From an uncultured Oscillospiraceae bacterium (GTDB lineage: Bacteria; Bacillota; Clostridia; Oscillospirales; Oscillospiraceae), in assembly GCA_934573945.1 (NCBI GenBank), contig CAKTMQ010000076.1, forward strand, positions 1 through 8,090: a stretch of 8,090 bases of DNA, written 5' to 3'. The position numbers and the translations under genes are program-made. Below, piece by piece: positions 1-5,184 of the stretch (position 1 is its first letter; each line of letters starts with the position of its first letter). The notes under the pieces were generated by a model. It was not told the DNA's origin. It ran no database searches and was given only the letters and a program-made list of their open reading frames with translations.

Positions 1-180
1 AAGGAGCTGGGCATGAACCCGGAGGACTACTGGTGGTACTGCGACCTGCGGCGCTACGGCAGCTGCCGCCACGCGGGTTTCGGCCTGGGCTTCGAGCGCA
101 TGGTCATGTACCTCACCGGCGTCAGCAACATCCGCGACGTGGAGCTGCACCCCCGCACCGTGGGCAACGCGGAGTTTTAA
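1..180 (+). CDS. asnS: Asparaginyl-tRNA synthetase, C-terminal end (partial)
   Basis: The last 59 codons of a class II aminoacyl-tRNA synthetase, read in frame 1 from the window edge to a TAA at 178-180. The enzyme charges tRNA-Asn with asparagine in the cytoplasm. The segment contains the class II motif 3 region: DLRRYGS, then [15 protein letters not shown], which carries the conserved ATP-binding arginine, followed by NIRDV and the terminal PRTVGNAEF. The family normally ends in an IPFPRTPGNAEF-like peptide. Here it reads [12 protein letters not shown], a small departure at the extreme C-terminus. The Asn rather than Asp or Lys enzyme is inferred from this C-terminal signature. The N-terminal anticodon-binding domain and most of the catalytic core lie outside the window. 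Codon use is very GC-rich at third positions, as for a highly expressed gene. A structured intergenic element begins 30 bases after the stop. Confidence 0.93.
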   Translation, partial: KELGMNPEDYWWYCDLRRYGSCRHAGFGLGFERMVMYLTGVSNIRDVELHPRTVGNAEF

Positions 181-210
181 CTCTTCCGGCGAAAAGTCCA
201 ACGACTTTTC

Positions 211-322
211 TGCCAAAAGGCCTGCAACCTGCTGCGCGTCTTTGGCACCGGCAGGCTGAGGGGTATTTTTACCACGCACAATCGCGGAAAACACTTCAAA
301 TTTTCACGCCGCGCACGGCGTG
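211..322 (+). repeat. Structured intergenic element, copy A (3' of asnS)
   Basis: This stretch aligns with the minus strand of 2199-2077 (copy B). By eye, 25 of 34 positions match in the first block (TGCC... to GCGTCTTTG) and 24 of 30 in a second block (GAG...TATTTTT...CGCACA.ATCG). Both copies keep two hairpins in the same places. In copy A, hairpin 1 pairs TTTT-CC (267-273, one bulged A) with GGAAAA (286-291). Hairpin 2 is a perfect 7-bp stem, CACGCCG (305-311) with CGGCGTG (316-322), around a CGCA loop. The gap from the conserved block to hairpin 2 is 17 bases here and about 18 in copy B. There is no convincing reading frame. It could be a 3'-UTR structure, a small RNA or a decayed miniature mobile repeat; the sequence alone does not decide. 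Confidence 0.6.
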
Positions 323-358
323 TACCGTACAAGGCGTTTTGGGGCATACTACGTGCAT

Positions 359-383
359 GAGGGAGGGGTTCTGCCCCTCTCTC
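359..383 (+). terminator. GC-rich hairpin between asnS and trxA, possible asnS terminator
   Basis: GAGGGAGGGG (359-368) pairs with CCCCTCTCTC (374-383) around the loop TTCTG, giving 10 bp with one G-T wobble. No T-run follows (the next bases are TCAATAAAC), so intrinsic termination is uncertain. It may instead be part of the repeat-like material in this intergenic region. Confidence 0.4.
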
Positions 384-412
384 TCAATAAACGAAAGCAT
401 GACCTCTATAAT
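384..412 (+). promoter_or_regulatory. Candidate trxA promoter
   Basis: A perfect -10 TATAAT lies at 407-412, 50 bases before the trxA start. At 17-bp spacing the -35 position reads TCAATA (384-389), only 3 of 6 consensus bases, and there is no extended TG. If used, transcription would start near 419, at the foot of the 416-436 palindrome. The call rests mainly on the -10 box. Confidence 0.35.
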
Positions 413-415
413 AAC

Positions 416-436
416 CGGGCGGGAAGATCCCCGCCC
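416..436. repeat. GC-rich palindrome in trxA leader, REP-like
   Basis: CGGGCGGG, a short AAGAT-centred loop and CCCGCCC form a 7-bp all-GC stem, flanked by CCCCTACAA on the right. Read on the minus strand this is GTAGGGGCGGGGATC followed by its inverse. That resembles, from memory, a short palindromic repeat scattered between genes in many gut Clostridia; it was not searched here. It sits 15-45 bases upstream of the trxA ribosome binding site and would be in the trxA leader if the TATAAT at 407 is used. Confidence 0.4.
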
Positions 437-462
437 CTACAAATTCAGAAAGGAGCGTCGTT

Positions 463-762
463 ATGGCTCTGCTTCACGCAAATGAGGATAATTTCAAAGA
501 GCTGGTGCTGGAGAGCAGCGAGCCGGTACTGGTGGATTTCTGGGCAACCTGGTGCGCCCCCTGCCAGATGCTGGCACCGGTACTGGAGGAGCTGGCGGCA
601 CAGGTGAAGGTGGTCAAGGTGGATGTAGATGAGAATCCCCAACTGGCCATGGCCTTTCAGGTATCCAGCATTCCTACGGTGATCTCTTTCCGGGATGGAA
701 AGGCGCTGAAAAAGTCCGTAGGCGTCGTGCCCGGAGAGACGCTGCTGGCACTGCTGCAATAA
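463..762 (+). CDS. trxA: Thioredoxin
   Basis: A 99-residue cytoplasmic thioredoxin, the usual size for a single-domain TrxA. It is a general protein disulfide reductase that takes electrons from thioredoxin reductase and supplies ribonucleotide reductase and peroxiredoxins. The active site is VDFWATWCAPCQMLAP (residues 24-39) with C31 and C34, so the redox motif is CAPC rather than the commoner CGPC. Buried D25 and the cis-proline loop SIPTV (residues 69-73) are present, as is the C-terminal GxxP segment near residue 87. The start is fixed by AGGAG at 451-455, seven bases upstream of ATG. A strong hairpin terminator follows within 6 bases of the stop, so the gene is probably monocistronic. 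No thioredoxin reductase gene is adjacent. Confidence 0.95.
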   Translation: MALLHANEDNFKELVLESSEPVLVDFWATWCAPCQMLAPVLEELAAQVKVVKVDVDENPQLAMAFQVSSIPTVISFRDGKALKKSVGVVPGETLLALLQ

Positions 763-767
763 GCCTC

Positions 768-804
768 ATAAAAGCACGTGAGAGGTTCTCTCACGTGCTT
801 TTAT
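768..804 (+). terminator. trxA terminator, perfect 17-bp hairpin
   Basis: A perfect inverted repeat: 768-784 pairs with 788-804 around a GTT loop. The stem is GC-rich near the loop and ends in AAAA/TTTT, giving a T-run on either strand. It begins six bases after the trxA stop and ends just before the hom -35 box at 807, so it insulates the hom promoter from trxA transcription. Confidence 0.9.
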
Positions 805-806
805 CG

Positions 807-835
807 TTGACAAATGCTTTTGTGTCGTGTACAAT
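807..835 (+). promoter_or_regulatory. hom promoter, sigma-A type
   Basis: A perfect -35 TTGACA (807-812), a 17-bp spacer and -10 TACAAT (830-835, 5 of 6 bases) predict a start near 842, with a leader of about 27 bases. The leader is too short to hold an attenuator or riboswitch. The promoter also argues that translation cannot begin at the in-frame ATG at 827, which lies inside the promoter. Confidence 0.85.
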
Positions 836-868
836 AGGACAAAATTCACTGTTCAAGGAGGAACTTCT

Positions 869-2005
869 ATGAACCTTGCATTGCTGGGCTTCGGCGTGGT
901 GGGCAGCGGCGTGTACGAGTGGTGCCGCAGCCGGGATGATCTCCATGTGCGTCGTGTCCTGATCCGTTCCGACAAGCCGGAGATCGCATCCATTGCCACC
1001 CGTAACTTTGAGGACATTCTCCATGACGATGCCATCGACGTGGTGGTGGAGGTGATGGGCGGCCTGCATCCCGCCTATGAATACGCCGTGGCTGCCCTGA
1101 AAGCGGGCAAGCACTTCGTCACTGCCAACAAGGCGCTGATCGCCGCCTACTATCAGGAGCTGCTGACACTGGCGCGTGAAAACGGCTGTGCACTGCTGTG
1201 CACAGCCGCCGTAGGCGGCGGCATCCCCTGGCTGGTAAATCTGGCGCGGTGCAAGCAGTTGGATACCATCTGCCGGGTAGGCGGCATCATGAACGGCACC
1301 TCCAATTTCATTATGGATGCCATGCACCGCTCCCCCGTCTCCTTCCCGGCCATCCTCAAGCAGGCGCAGGAGCTGGGCTATGCCGAGGCAGATCCCAGTG
1401 CAGACATCGACGGTGACGACATCCGCCGCAAGCTGGTGATCTCCGCCAACATCGCCTTTGACGCCCTGCTGCGGGAGGAGGACATCCCCATGTTCGGCAT
1501 CCGCACCGTCACCGACGGCGACATCAGGACCTTCCAGTCCCGCGGCTTTGCCTGCAAACTGCTGGCGGAAGCCATGCGTACAGAGGAGGGGGTGTGTGCC
1601 TACATTGAGCCGACACTGGTGGATGGCCGTTCGCTGGAGGCCGCCGTACCCGCCAACTTTAATCTCATCACCTATGAGGGCGAGCACATTGGCCGCCAGA
1701 GCTTCTACGGACAGGGCGCCGGGCAGATGCCCACCGCCGCAAATGTGGTGCAGGACTGCCTGTCCATTCTGGCGGGACGCACCGCCTTCTATGCCGAAAG
1801 CGCGGCGCCGATGACCGTCAGCGGCGGCGCAGCACATCCCTATTATGTCCGCACTACCACACCTGACGCCTGGCTGCAGGCCCATACCGCCGATGTGTGG
1901 GACAGCGGCGTGGTCACCGGCGCGGTGGATACCTTTGAAATGCTGGCCTGGAGCAAACGGCAGCGTGAGATTGACCCCGACTGCTTTATCGCCGGAATCG
2001 GGTAA
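869..2005 (+). CDS. hom: Homoserine dehydrogenase, short form without an intact ACT domain
   Basis: A 378-residue cytoplasmic oxidoreductase that reduces aspartate semialdehyde to homoserine with NAD(P)H, the branch point towards threonine, isoleucine and methionine. The N-terminal Rossmann fold has GFGVVGSGVY (residues 7-16) and EVMGG (61-65), followed by TANKAL with the conserved lysine K88. The substrate-binding region has GIMNGTSNFI (139-148) and GYAEADPSADIDGDD (170-184). By alignment with the yeast enzyme's E208/D219/K223, this places E173, D184 and K188 correctly. GQGAGQMPTA (281-290) is the second family signature. The family is often about 400-440 residues with a C-terminal ACT domain for threonine feedback. 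Here only about 70 residues follow the catalytic core, and HPYYVRTTTPD is perhaps an ACT remnant. The start is set by AAGGAGG at 855-861, seven bases before ATG. The gene has its own promoter and terminator. Confidence 0.93.
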   Translation: MNLALLGFGVVGSGVYEWCRSRDDLHVRRVLIRSDKPEIASIATRNFEDILHDDAIDVVVEVMGGLHPAYEYAVAALKAGKHFVTANKALIAAYYQELLTLARENGCALLCTAAVGGGIPWLVNLARCKQLDTICRVGGIMNGTSNFIMDAMHRSPVSFPAILKQAQELGYAEADPSADIDGDDIRRKLVISANIAFDALLREEDIPMFGIRTVTDGDIRTFQSRGFACKLLAEAMRTEEGVCAYIEPTLVDGRSLEAAVPANFNLITYEGEHIGRQSFYGQGAGQMPTAANVVQDCLSILAGRTAFYAESAAPMTVSGGAAHPYYVRTTTPDAWLQAHTADVWDSGVVTGAVDTFEMLAWSKRQREIDPDCFIAGIG

Positions 2006-2022
2006 AGAAATTATTTTCACAG

Positions 2023-2059
2023 CAAGAGACCTGTATCGCCAAGCGATACAGGTCTCTTG
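2023..2059 (+). terminator. hom terminator, perfect 17-bp hairpin
   Basis: 2023-2039 pairs perfectly with 2043-2059 around a CAA loop, starting 17 bases after the hom stop. The following bases (AAAATTTG) hold only a short T-run. Position and stem strength make termination of hom likely. Because spoVT converges from the right, it may also stop spoVT transcripts. Confidence 0.75.
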
Positions 2060-2076
2060 AAAATTTGTCCCGCGGT

Positions 2077-2199
2077 GTTCGCCGTTCGGAAGCGGCGAAC
2101 TGATCAAATCATTTTTTGCCCCGATATGTGCGCGGCAAAAAATATTTCTCGGTTCGGCAAGCTGCAAAGACGCACAGCGGCTCGCAAACTCCTTCGGCA
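2077..2199 (-). repeat. Structured intergenic element, copy B (3' of spoVT)
   Basis: The minus-strand counterpart of copy A at 211-322 (see that entry for the alignment). It starts 26 bases after the spoVT stop, in the sense direction of spoVT. Hairpin 1 is a perfect 10-bp stem, ATTTTTTGCC (2111-2120) with GGCAAAAAAT (2134-2143), and a 13-base loop. Hairpin 2 is a perfect 8-bp stem, GTTCGCCG (2077-2084) with CGGCGAAC (2093-2100). A further small stem, ACTGA/TCAGT (2199-2213), lies at the spoVT-proximal edge. The stems are longer here than in copy A, so B looks the better preserved copy. No T-run follows either hairpin, which argues against a plain intrinsic terminator. Confidence 0.6.
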
Positions 2200-2225
2200 C
2201 TGAAACCGTCAGTTCTCATGTCCGA

Positions 2226-2765
2226 TTAGTTCTCCATGTTTTTTCCCAGAAACGCCGCCACGGTCTGTGCCAGCTTGTACTCTGTTTCACCGGCAGCACG
2301 ATGGTCTGCGGTGAGAAACAGCACCAATCCCAGCACATCTCCCTCGCAGAGAATCGGTGCGGCCACGGCGGTGGTGAACCCACTTACACCTTCACAGGCC
2401 TCCATAGCCTCCTCGCTGCTGTCCCAGAGCCATACCTGCCGTTCCTCCATGATCTGCTCCAACGGTTCAGAGATGGTCTTACCCAACAGCTCACGCTTTC
2501 CCACACCCGCCACCGCAATGACCGTATCCCGGTCGGTAACGGCGGCGGTAAATTCAGTGCTGCGGCTGAGGGTGTCACAGAACTGCACCGCGAAATCCTC
2601 CAGTCCGCCCAGCAGGGAATACTTCTTAAAGATGACCTCGCCGTCCTTGGTGGTATAGATCTCCAACGGGTCGCCCTCACGGATACGCATGGTGCGGCGG
2701 ATCTCCTTGGGGATGACTACCCGCCCCAGATCATCGATGCGCCGGACAATACCGGTTGCTTTCAT
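2226..2765 (-). CDS. spoVT: Stage V sporulation protein T, AbrB-family transcriptional regulator
   Basis: A 179-residue DNA-binding regulator of late forespore gene expression; the Bacillus subtilis protein is 178 residues. Residues 1-48 form the swapped-hairpin AbrB DNA-binding domain, MKATGIVRRIDDLGRVVIPK then EIRRTMRIREGDPLEI, which is nearly diagnostic for SpoVT/AbrB. Residues about 55-175 are a GAF-like sensory domain, including GVSGFTTAVAAPIL and GDVLGLVLFLT. The start is the ATG at 2765, preceded by GGGAGGAC (2774-2781) at good spacing. An in-frame ATG further upstream (2849) adds 28 residues with no family similarity and lies within the likely promoter, so it is rejected. In bacilli spoVT is transcribed by sigma-G in the forespore and modulates that regulon. 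Its presence is the best evidence here for an endospore former. It stands as a single gene. Confidence 0.95.
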   Translation of the reverse strand: MKATGIVRRIDDLGRVVIPKEIRRTMRIREGDPLEIYTTKDGEVIFKKYSLLGGLEDFAVQFCDTLSRSTEFTAAVTDRDTVIAVAGVGKRELLGKTISEPLEQIMEERQVWLWDSSEEAMEACEGVSGFTTAVAAPILCEGDVLGLVLFLTADHRAAGETEYKLAQTVAAFLGKNMEN

Positions 2766-2818
2766 ATATAAACGTCCTCCCATACATAAGCAAATTTTCA
2801 TAGTAAATTTTTCATTGG

Positions 2819-2847
2819 TAGTATCTGCTGTGTCTGCCGTTCTATGC
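2819..2847 (-). promoter_or_regulatory. Candidate sigma-F/sigma-G promoter for spoVT
   Basis: On the minus strand, GCATA (2847-2843), 17 bases and GATACTA (2825-2819) resemble the forespore sigma pattern (GYATA-type -35, CATnnTA-type -10) known for Bacillus spoVT. Transcription would begin near 2812, about 47 bases before the start codon. No good TTGACA/TATAAT pair was found at this position. The sigma-factor assignment is inference from a loose consensus. Confidence 0.35.
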
Positions 2848-2888
2848 ATGGGCAGTTTTTACCACTTCGCAAAGGCAAATCCCATACG

Positions 2889-2933
2889 AAAAAACAGAGG
2901 CGGTTTCTAAAAAGAAGCCGCCTCTGTTTTTTT
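2889..2933 (-). terminator. Strong bidirectional terminator after the MerR gene
   Basis: 2889-2908 pairs with 2913-2932 (20 bp, one G-T wobble, AAAA loop). The stem is GC-rich in the middle and bounded by A6 and T7 runs, so it works as an intrinsic terminator on both strands. It lies 26 bases past the MerR stop and just upstream of the spoVT promoter region, isolating the two genes. Confidence 0.9.
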
Positions 2934-2958
2934 ATTAAGTGGGCGAAAGTAAAACCGT

Positions 2959-3777
2959 TTACGCCTTTCGTTTTACCGGATAGCAGACCTCGGTGATAAA
3001 TTCCGCCGGATCCTGTGTCTCATGGGGACTGACGTGGTAGATGTTGAACATGGGGCCATCGTAGGTATAGCCGTTGGCCTCGATCCACGCGGCCAGAACC
3101 GCATTTACCTCGCCGATCTGCTCATAACCACCCTGATAGGTGCAGCCCGCATAGGTCACAGGCGGCAGCGTGCGGAATCTGACGTGCTCTGTGTCGGGAT
3201 AGCTGCCCTTCACCGTCTTTTGCGCTTCCACCTCCACGTTGTGCTCCTTGTATTCCCCGTCCAGGAAGGTGACGCTGCAATAGCAGGGGTCGTCTGGGAT
3301 CAGGTGCATGGCGTCCGTCTCCTCGCAGAGTGTCTGCCAGACCATACCCTCCGCCTCGTAGCTGGGGATGGTCATCCGCACACAGGCGGCATAGCGCTGG
3401 GGCAGGGTTCGAATCGTTACCTGATAAGCCATCGTATCATCCTTTCTCAATCGTTGGACAGCGTTTTCCAGCAGCTGCAGCTTCCGCGCCGTGTCTGCCG
3501 CCTCCTGCTCCAGTTCCTGCCGCCGCCGATGGAGATACGCCGCCAGCTGCTGCGGGTCATCATAGATCTCCAAAATCCGGCAGATCTCCACCAGACGAAA
3601 GCCCATGTCCTTCAGAGCAGTGATCCGGCAGACCAGGGGCAGCTGTGATTCACTGTAATAGCGGTAGTCGGTAAAGCGGTCAGTCAGCTGTGGCCGCAGC
3701 AGGCCTATCTCGTCGTAGTGACGCAGCATACGGACACTGACCCGGGACAGCTTGGAAAACTCTCCGATTTTCAGCAT
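2959..3777 (-). CDS. MerR-family regulator with GyrI-like effector domain (BmrR type)
   Basis: A 272-residue ligand-responsive transcription regulator. Residues 2-70 are a MerR winged helix-turn-helix (IGEFSKLSRVSVRMLRHYDE, then GLLRP and YRYYSESQL). Residues 75-112 are a charged dimerisation coiled coil rich in R, Q and E. Residues about 117-270 are a GyrI-like/AraC effector-binding domain ending in GPMFNIYHVSPHE and the typical EVCYPV. Members such as BmrR bind lipophilic cations and untwist promoters with over-long spacers. There are no metal-binding cysteine clusters of the MerR/CueR type. The start is set by GGAGG at 3784-3788, six bases before ATG. No efflux pump is adjacent, so its targets beyond its own promoter are unknown. 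It is separated from the TPM gene by a terminator and its own promoter. Confidence 0.9.
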   Translation of the reverse strand: MLKIGEFSKLSRVSVRMLRHYDEIGLLRPQLTDRFTDYRYYSESQLPLVCRITALKDMGFRLVEICRILEIYDDPQQLAAYLHRRRQELEQEAADTARKLQLLENAVQRLRKDDTMAYQVTIRTLPQRYAACVRMTIPSYEAEGMVWQTLCEETDAMHLIPDDPCYCSVTFLDGEYKEHNVEVEAQKTVKGSYPDTEHVRFRTLPPVTYAGCTYQGGYEQIGEVNAVLAAWIEANGYTYDGPMFNIYHVSPHETQDPAEFITEVCYPVKRKA

Positions 3778-3816
3778 AAGGTACCTCCATGCGTTCTCTT
3801 TCTTGAGCTCATCTAC

Positions 3817-3847
3817 AGGATAAGCCCTGACACTATGGCAGAGTCAA
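3817..3847 (-). promoter_or_regulatory. MerR-type promoter/operator with 19-bp spacer
   Basis: On the minus strand, -35 TTGACT (3847-3842) and -10 TATCCT (3822-3817) are separated by 19 bases, the over-long spacing that MerR proteins act on. The spacer holds an imperfect dyad, CTCTGCCA-TAG-TGTCAGGG, matching at 6 of 8 pairs. It lies 40-70 bases upstream of the MerR start codon, so autoregulation is the simplest reading. The contact itself is inferred. Confidence 0.65.
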
Positions 3848-3888
3848 GCCCTGTTTTCCCAAATATGTTAGATTATTCTGCTACAAAA

Positions 3889-3916
3889 ATTTCCCCATAC
3901 TGACGTATGGGGAAAT
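3889..3916 (-). terminator. Terminator of the xpaC-telA-TPM operon
   Basis: ATTTCCCCATAC (3889-3900) pairs perfectly with GTATGGGGAAAT (3905-3916) around TGAC. On the minus strand the stem is followed by TTTTTG, a good intrinsic terminator. It lies about 128 bases beyond the TPM-gene stop; the stretch between (3917-4043) holds only a small AAGGC/GCCTT stem and no gene. Confidence 0.8.
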
Positions 3917-4043
3917 CTTTTCGGGTTATTTTAGCCGAGCAGGGACAAAACCGTATGTTTCCTTATGTCGGTCAGCCTTTCGCCGATGGATATTGGGATG
4001 CAGTTCAGTCGTTACAGTACAATAGATGGCAAGGCAAATGCCT

Positions 4044-5144
4044 TTACCGACGTCCGCCGCCGAAACCGCCTCCGCCAAAGCCACCGCCACGACTGCCGCC
4101 GCGGGATCCACCGCCAAAACCGCCACCGCCGAAGCCACCGGGGCGCCCACCGGAGGGACGGCTGCCGCCGGTGGGACGGCCGCCGGGTCTGGGTGCACTG
4201 GGACGCGGCGGACGAGGTGTACTGCCACCCATAGGGGGACGGGGCGCACTGGGTCTGGGACGGGGCTGAGACGGCCGGGGAGGCCGCGGCGCCGCACCGC
4301 CGCCCATGGGTGGGCGGGGCGGCACCGAGCCGCCGTGTCTGGGAGGACGCGGGGGACGGGGACGGTGGGGTCTGGGCGGACGCCGCCCCCAGAAGATGGG
4401 ATAATACGCCACCGGCGGGGTGATGCCCCGCATCACGTACCGCCTGCGGTAGCGGCTGTAGCGCACACGATCCAGCAGCGCCCACACCACAAAGATGGCG
4501 ATGATCAACAGCAGCACGCCCAGCACATCATTGGAGGTACTGGAGATAGGCTCCATCGGCGCTTCCCAGTTGGTGTCGCCGCCGGTATAACCGGCACTGC
4601 CACTGCTGCCGGAGCCACTCAGTTTCGCCTGTGCGTAAAACACATCTGCCTGCCGGTAGAAGGCCAGCGCAGCACCGTCAAAGTCGCCGTTATAATACAG
4701 CGTCTCAATCGCCTGCTTCAGCTTCGCCAGCATGGTGTCGTTGTTGTTCAGCACAGTGAGCACATTGTCACCGCAGGCCACATAGTAGTCGTCATTGCGC
4801 ACCATGAGCAGCAGCATATCATTGCCAGCCAGTCCCCAGTCGGCGCCCAGCCGCTGAGCGGCCTCCTCCGGCGTCCAGCCGGTGATGTCGTCTACCGTGG
4901 CCACGGCAATGACCGCGTAATACTGGCTGTCCCAGGCGCTGTTATACCGGGCAATAGCTTCTCTGGTGCCATCGGACAGCATCCCCGCGTCGTCGCAGAT
5001 CCACTGTTGATAGCTGACCGTCGGCAGTTCCACCGGCTCCTTGCTGATAAAATGATCCTTACGGGCAAATCCGATGCACACGCTGCCCGCGATCGCAAGC
5101 ACCAGCACCACCCATGCCACAGTACGGTTTTTGAAAAATTTCAT
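4044..5144 (-). CDS. TPM-domain (YgcG-like) membrane protein with Arg/Pro/Gly-rich tail
   Basis: A 366-residue predicted membrane protein, last gene of the xpaC-telA operon. An N-terminal hydrophobic segment (residues 9-27) follows a basic KFFKNR. Residues about 45-175 fit the TPM/YgcG domain, with WICDDAGMLSDGTREAIARY, AVIAVATVDD, the GNDMLLLMVRNDDYYVACG core, and AIETLYYNGDFDGAA. A second TM helix (206-225) is followed by RVRYSRYRRRY, so the TPM domain should be outside and the tail inside. Residues 253-366 are low-complexity: PRPP units, a partial internal duplication (PRPPMGGG and PRPPMGGS blocks), then FGGG and SRGG units. Residues 226-366 contain about 30 arginines and no Asp, Glu or Lys. 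Glycine-rich tails are common in this family; this proline/arginine load is less so. The RBS is GGAAAGGGG, and the gap after telA is 40 bases. Function is uncertain; some TPM proteins act in membrane-protein maintenance. Confidence 0.82.
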   Translation of the reverse strand: MKFFKNRTVAWVVLVLAIAGSVCIGFARKDHFISKEPVELPTVSYQQWICDDAGMLSDGTREAIARYNSAWDSQYYAVIAVATVDDITGWTPEEAAQRLGADWGLAGNDMLLLMVRNDDYYVACGDNVLTVLNNNDTMLAKLKQAIETLYYNGDFDGAALAFYRQADVFYAQAKLSGSGSSGSAGYTGGDTNWEAPMEPISSTSNDVLGVLLLIIAIFVVWALLDRVRYSRYRRRYVMRGITPPVAYYPIFWGRRPPRPHRPRPPRPPRHGGSVPPRPPMGGGAAPRPPRPSQPRPRPSAPRPPMGGSTPRPPRPSAPRPGGRPTGGSRPSGGRPGGFGGGGFGGGSRGGSRGGGFGGGGFGGGRR

Positions 5145-5184
5145 GCGCTTCCCCTTTCCGGGAGATATTGCGGTCGATTTCGGT

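Noticed and set aside
33..485. 150-codon plus-strand frame overlapping asnS and trxA
   Set aside because: It is out of frame with asnS, runs through the intergenic hairpins and into trxA, and has no ribosome binding site or motif.
827..868. Upstream in-frame ATG for hom
   Set aside because: It lies between the -35 and -10 boxes of the hom promoter, before the predicted transcription start. The ATG at 869 has AAGGAGG at ideal spacing and begins the Rossmann strand.
2111..2143. Copy B hairpin 1 as an ordinary intrinsic terminator
   Set aside because: The T-run is in the 5' arm and the A-run in the 3' arm on both strands, so no T-tract follows the stem in either direction.
791..2200. 469-codon minus-strand open frame opposite hom
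   Set aside because: It is antisense to a well-supported homoserine dehydrogenase, crosses the hom terminator, promoter and copy B, and has no family motifs. It is a frame shadow of a GC-rich gene.
2766..2849. 28-residue N-terminal extension of SpoVT
   Set aside because: SpoVT proteins begin MKATG. The extension lacks similarity and would override a strong GGAGG just before 2765.
5076..5078. Possible lipoprotein cysteine (C23) in the TPM protein
   Set aside because: The residues before the cysteine are GSV, which do not fit a lipobox (small residue at -1 and Leu at -3), so a plain TM anchor or signal is likelier.
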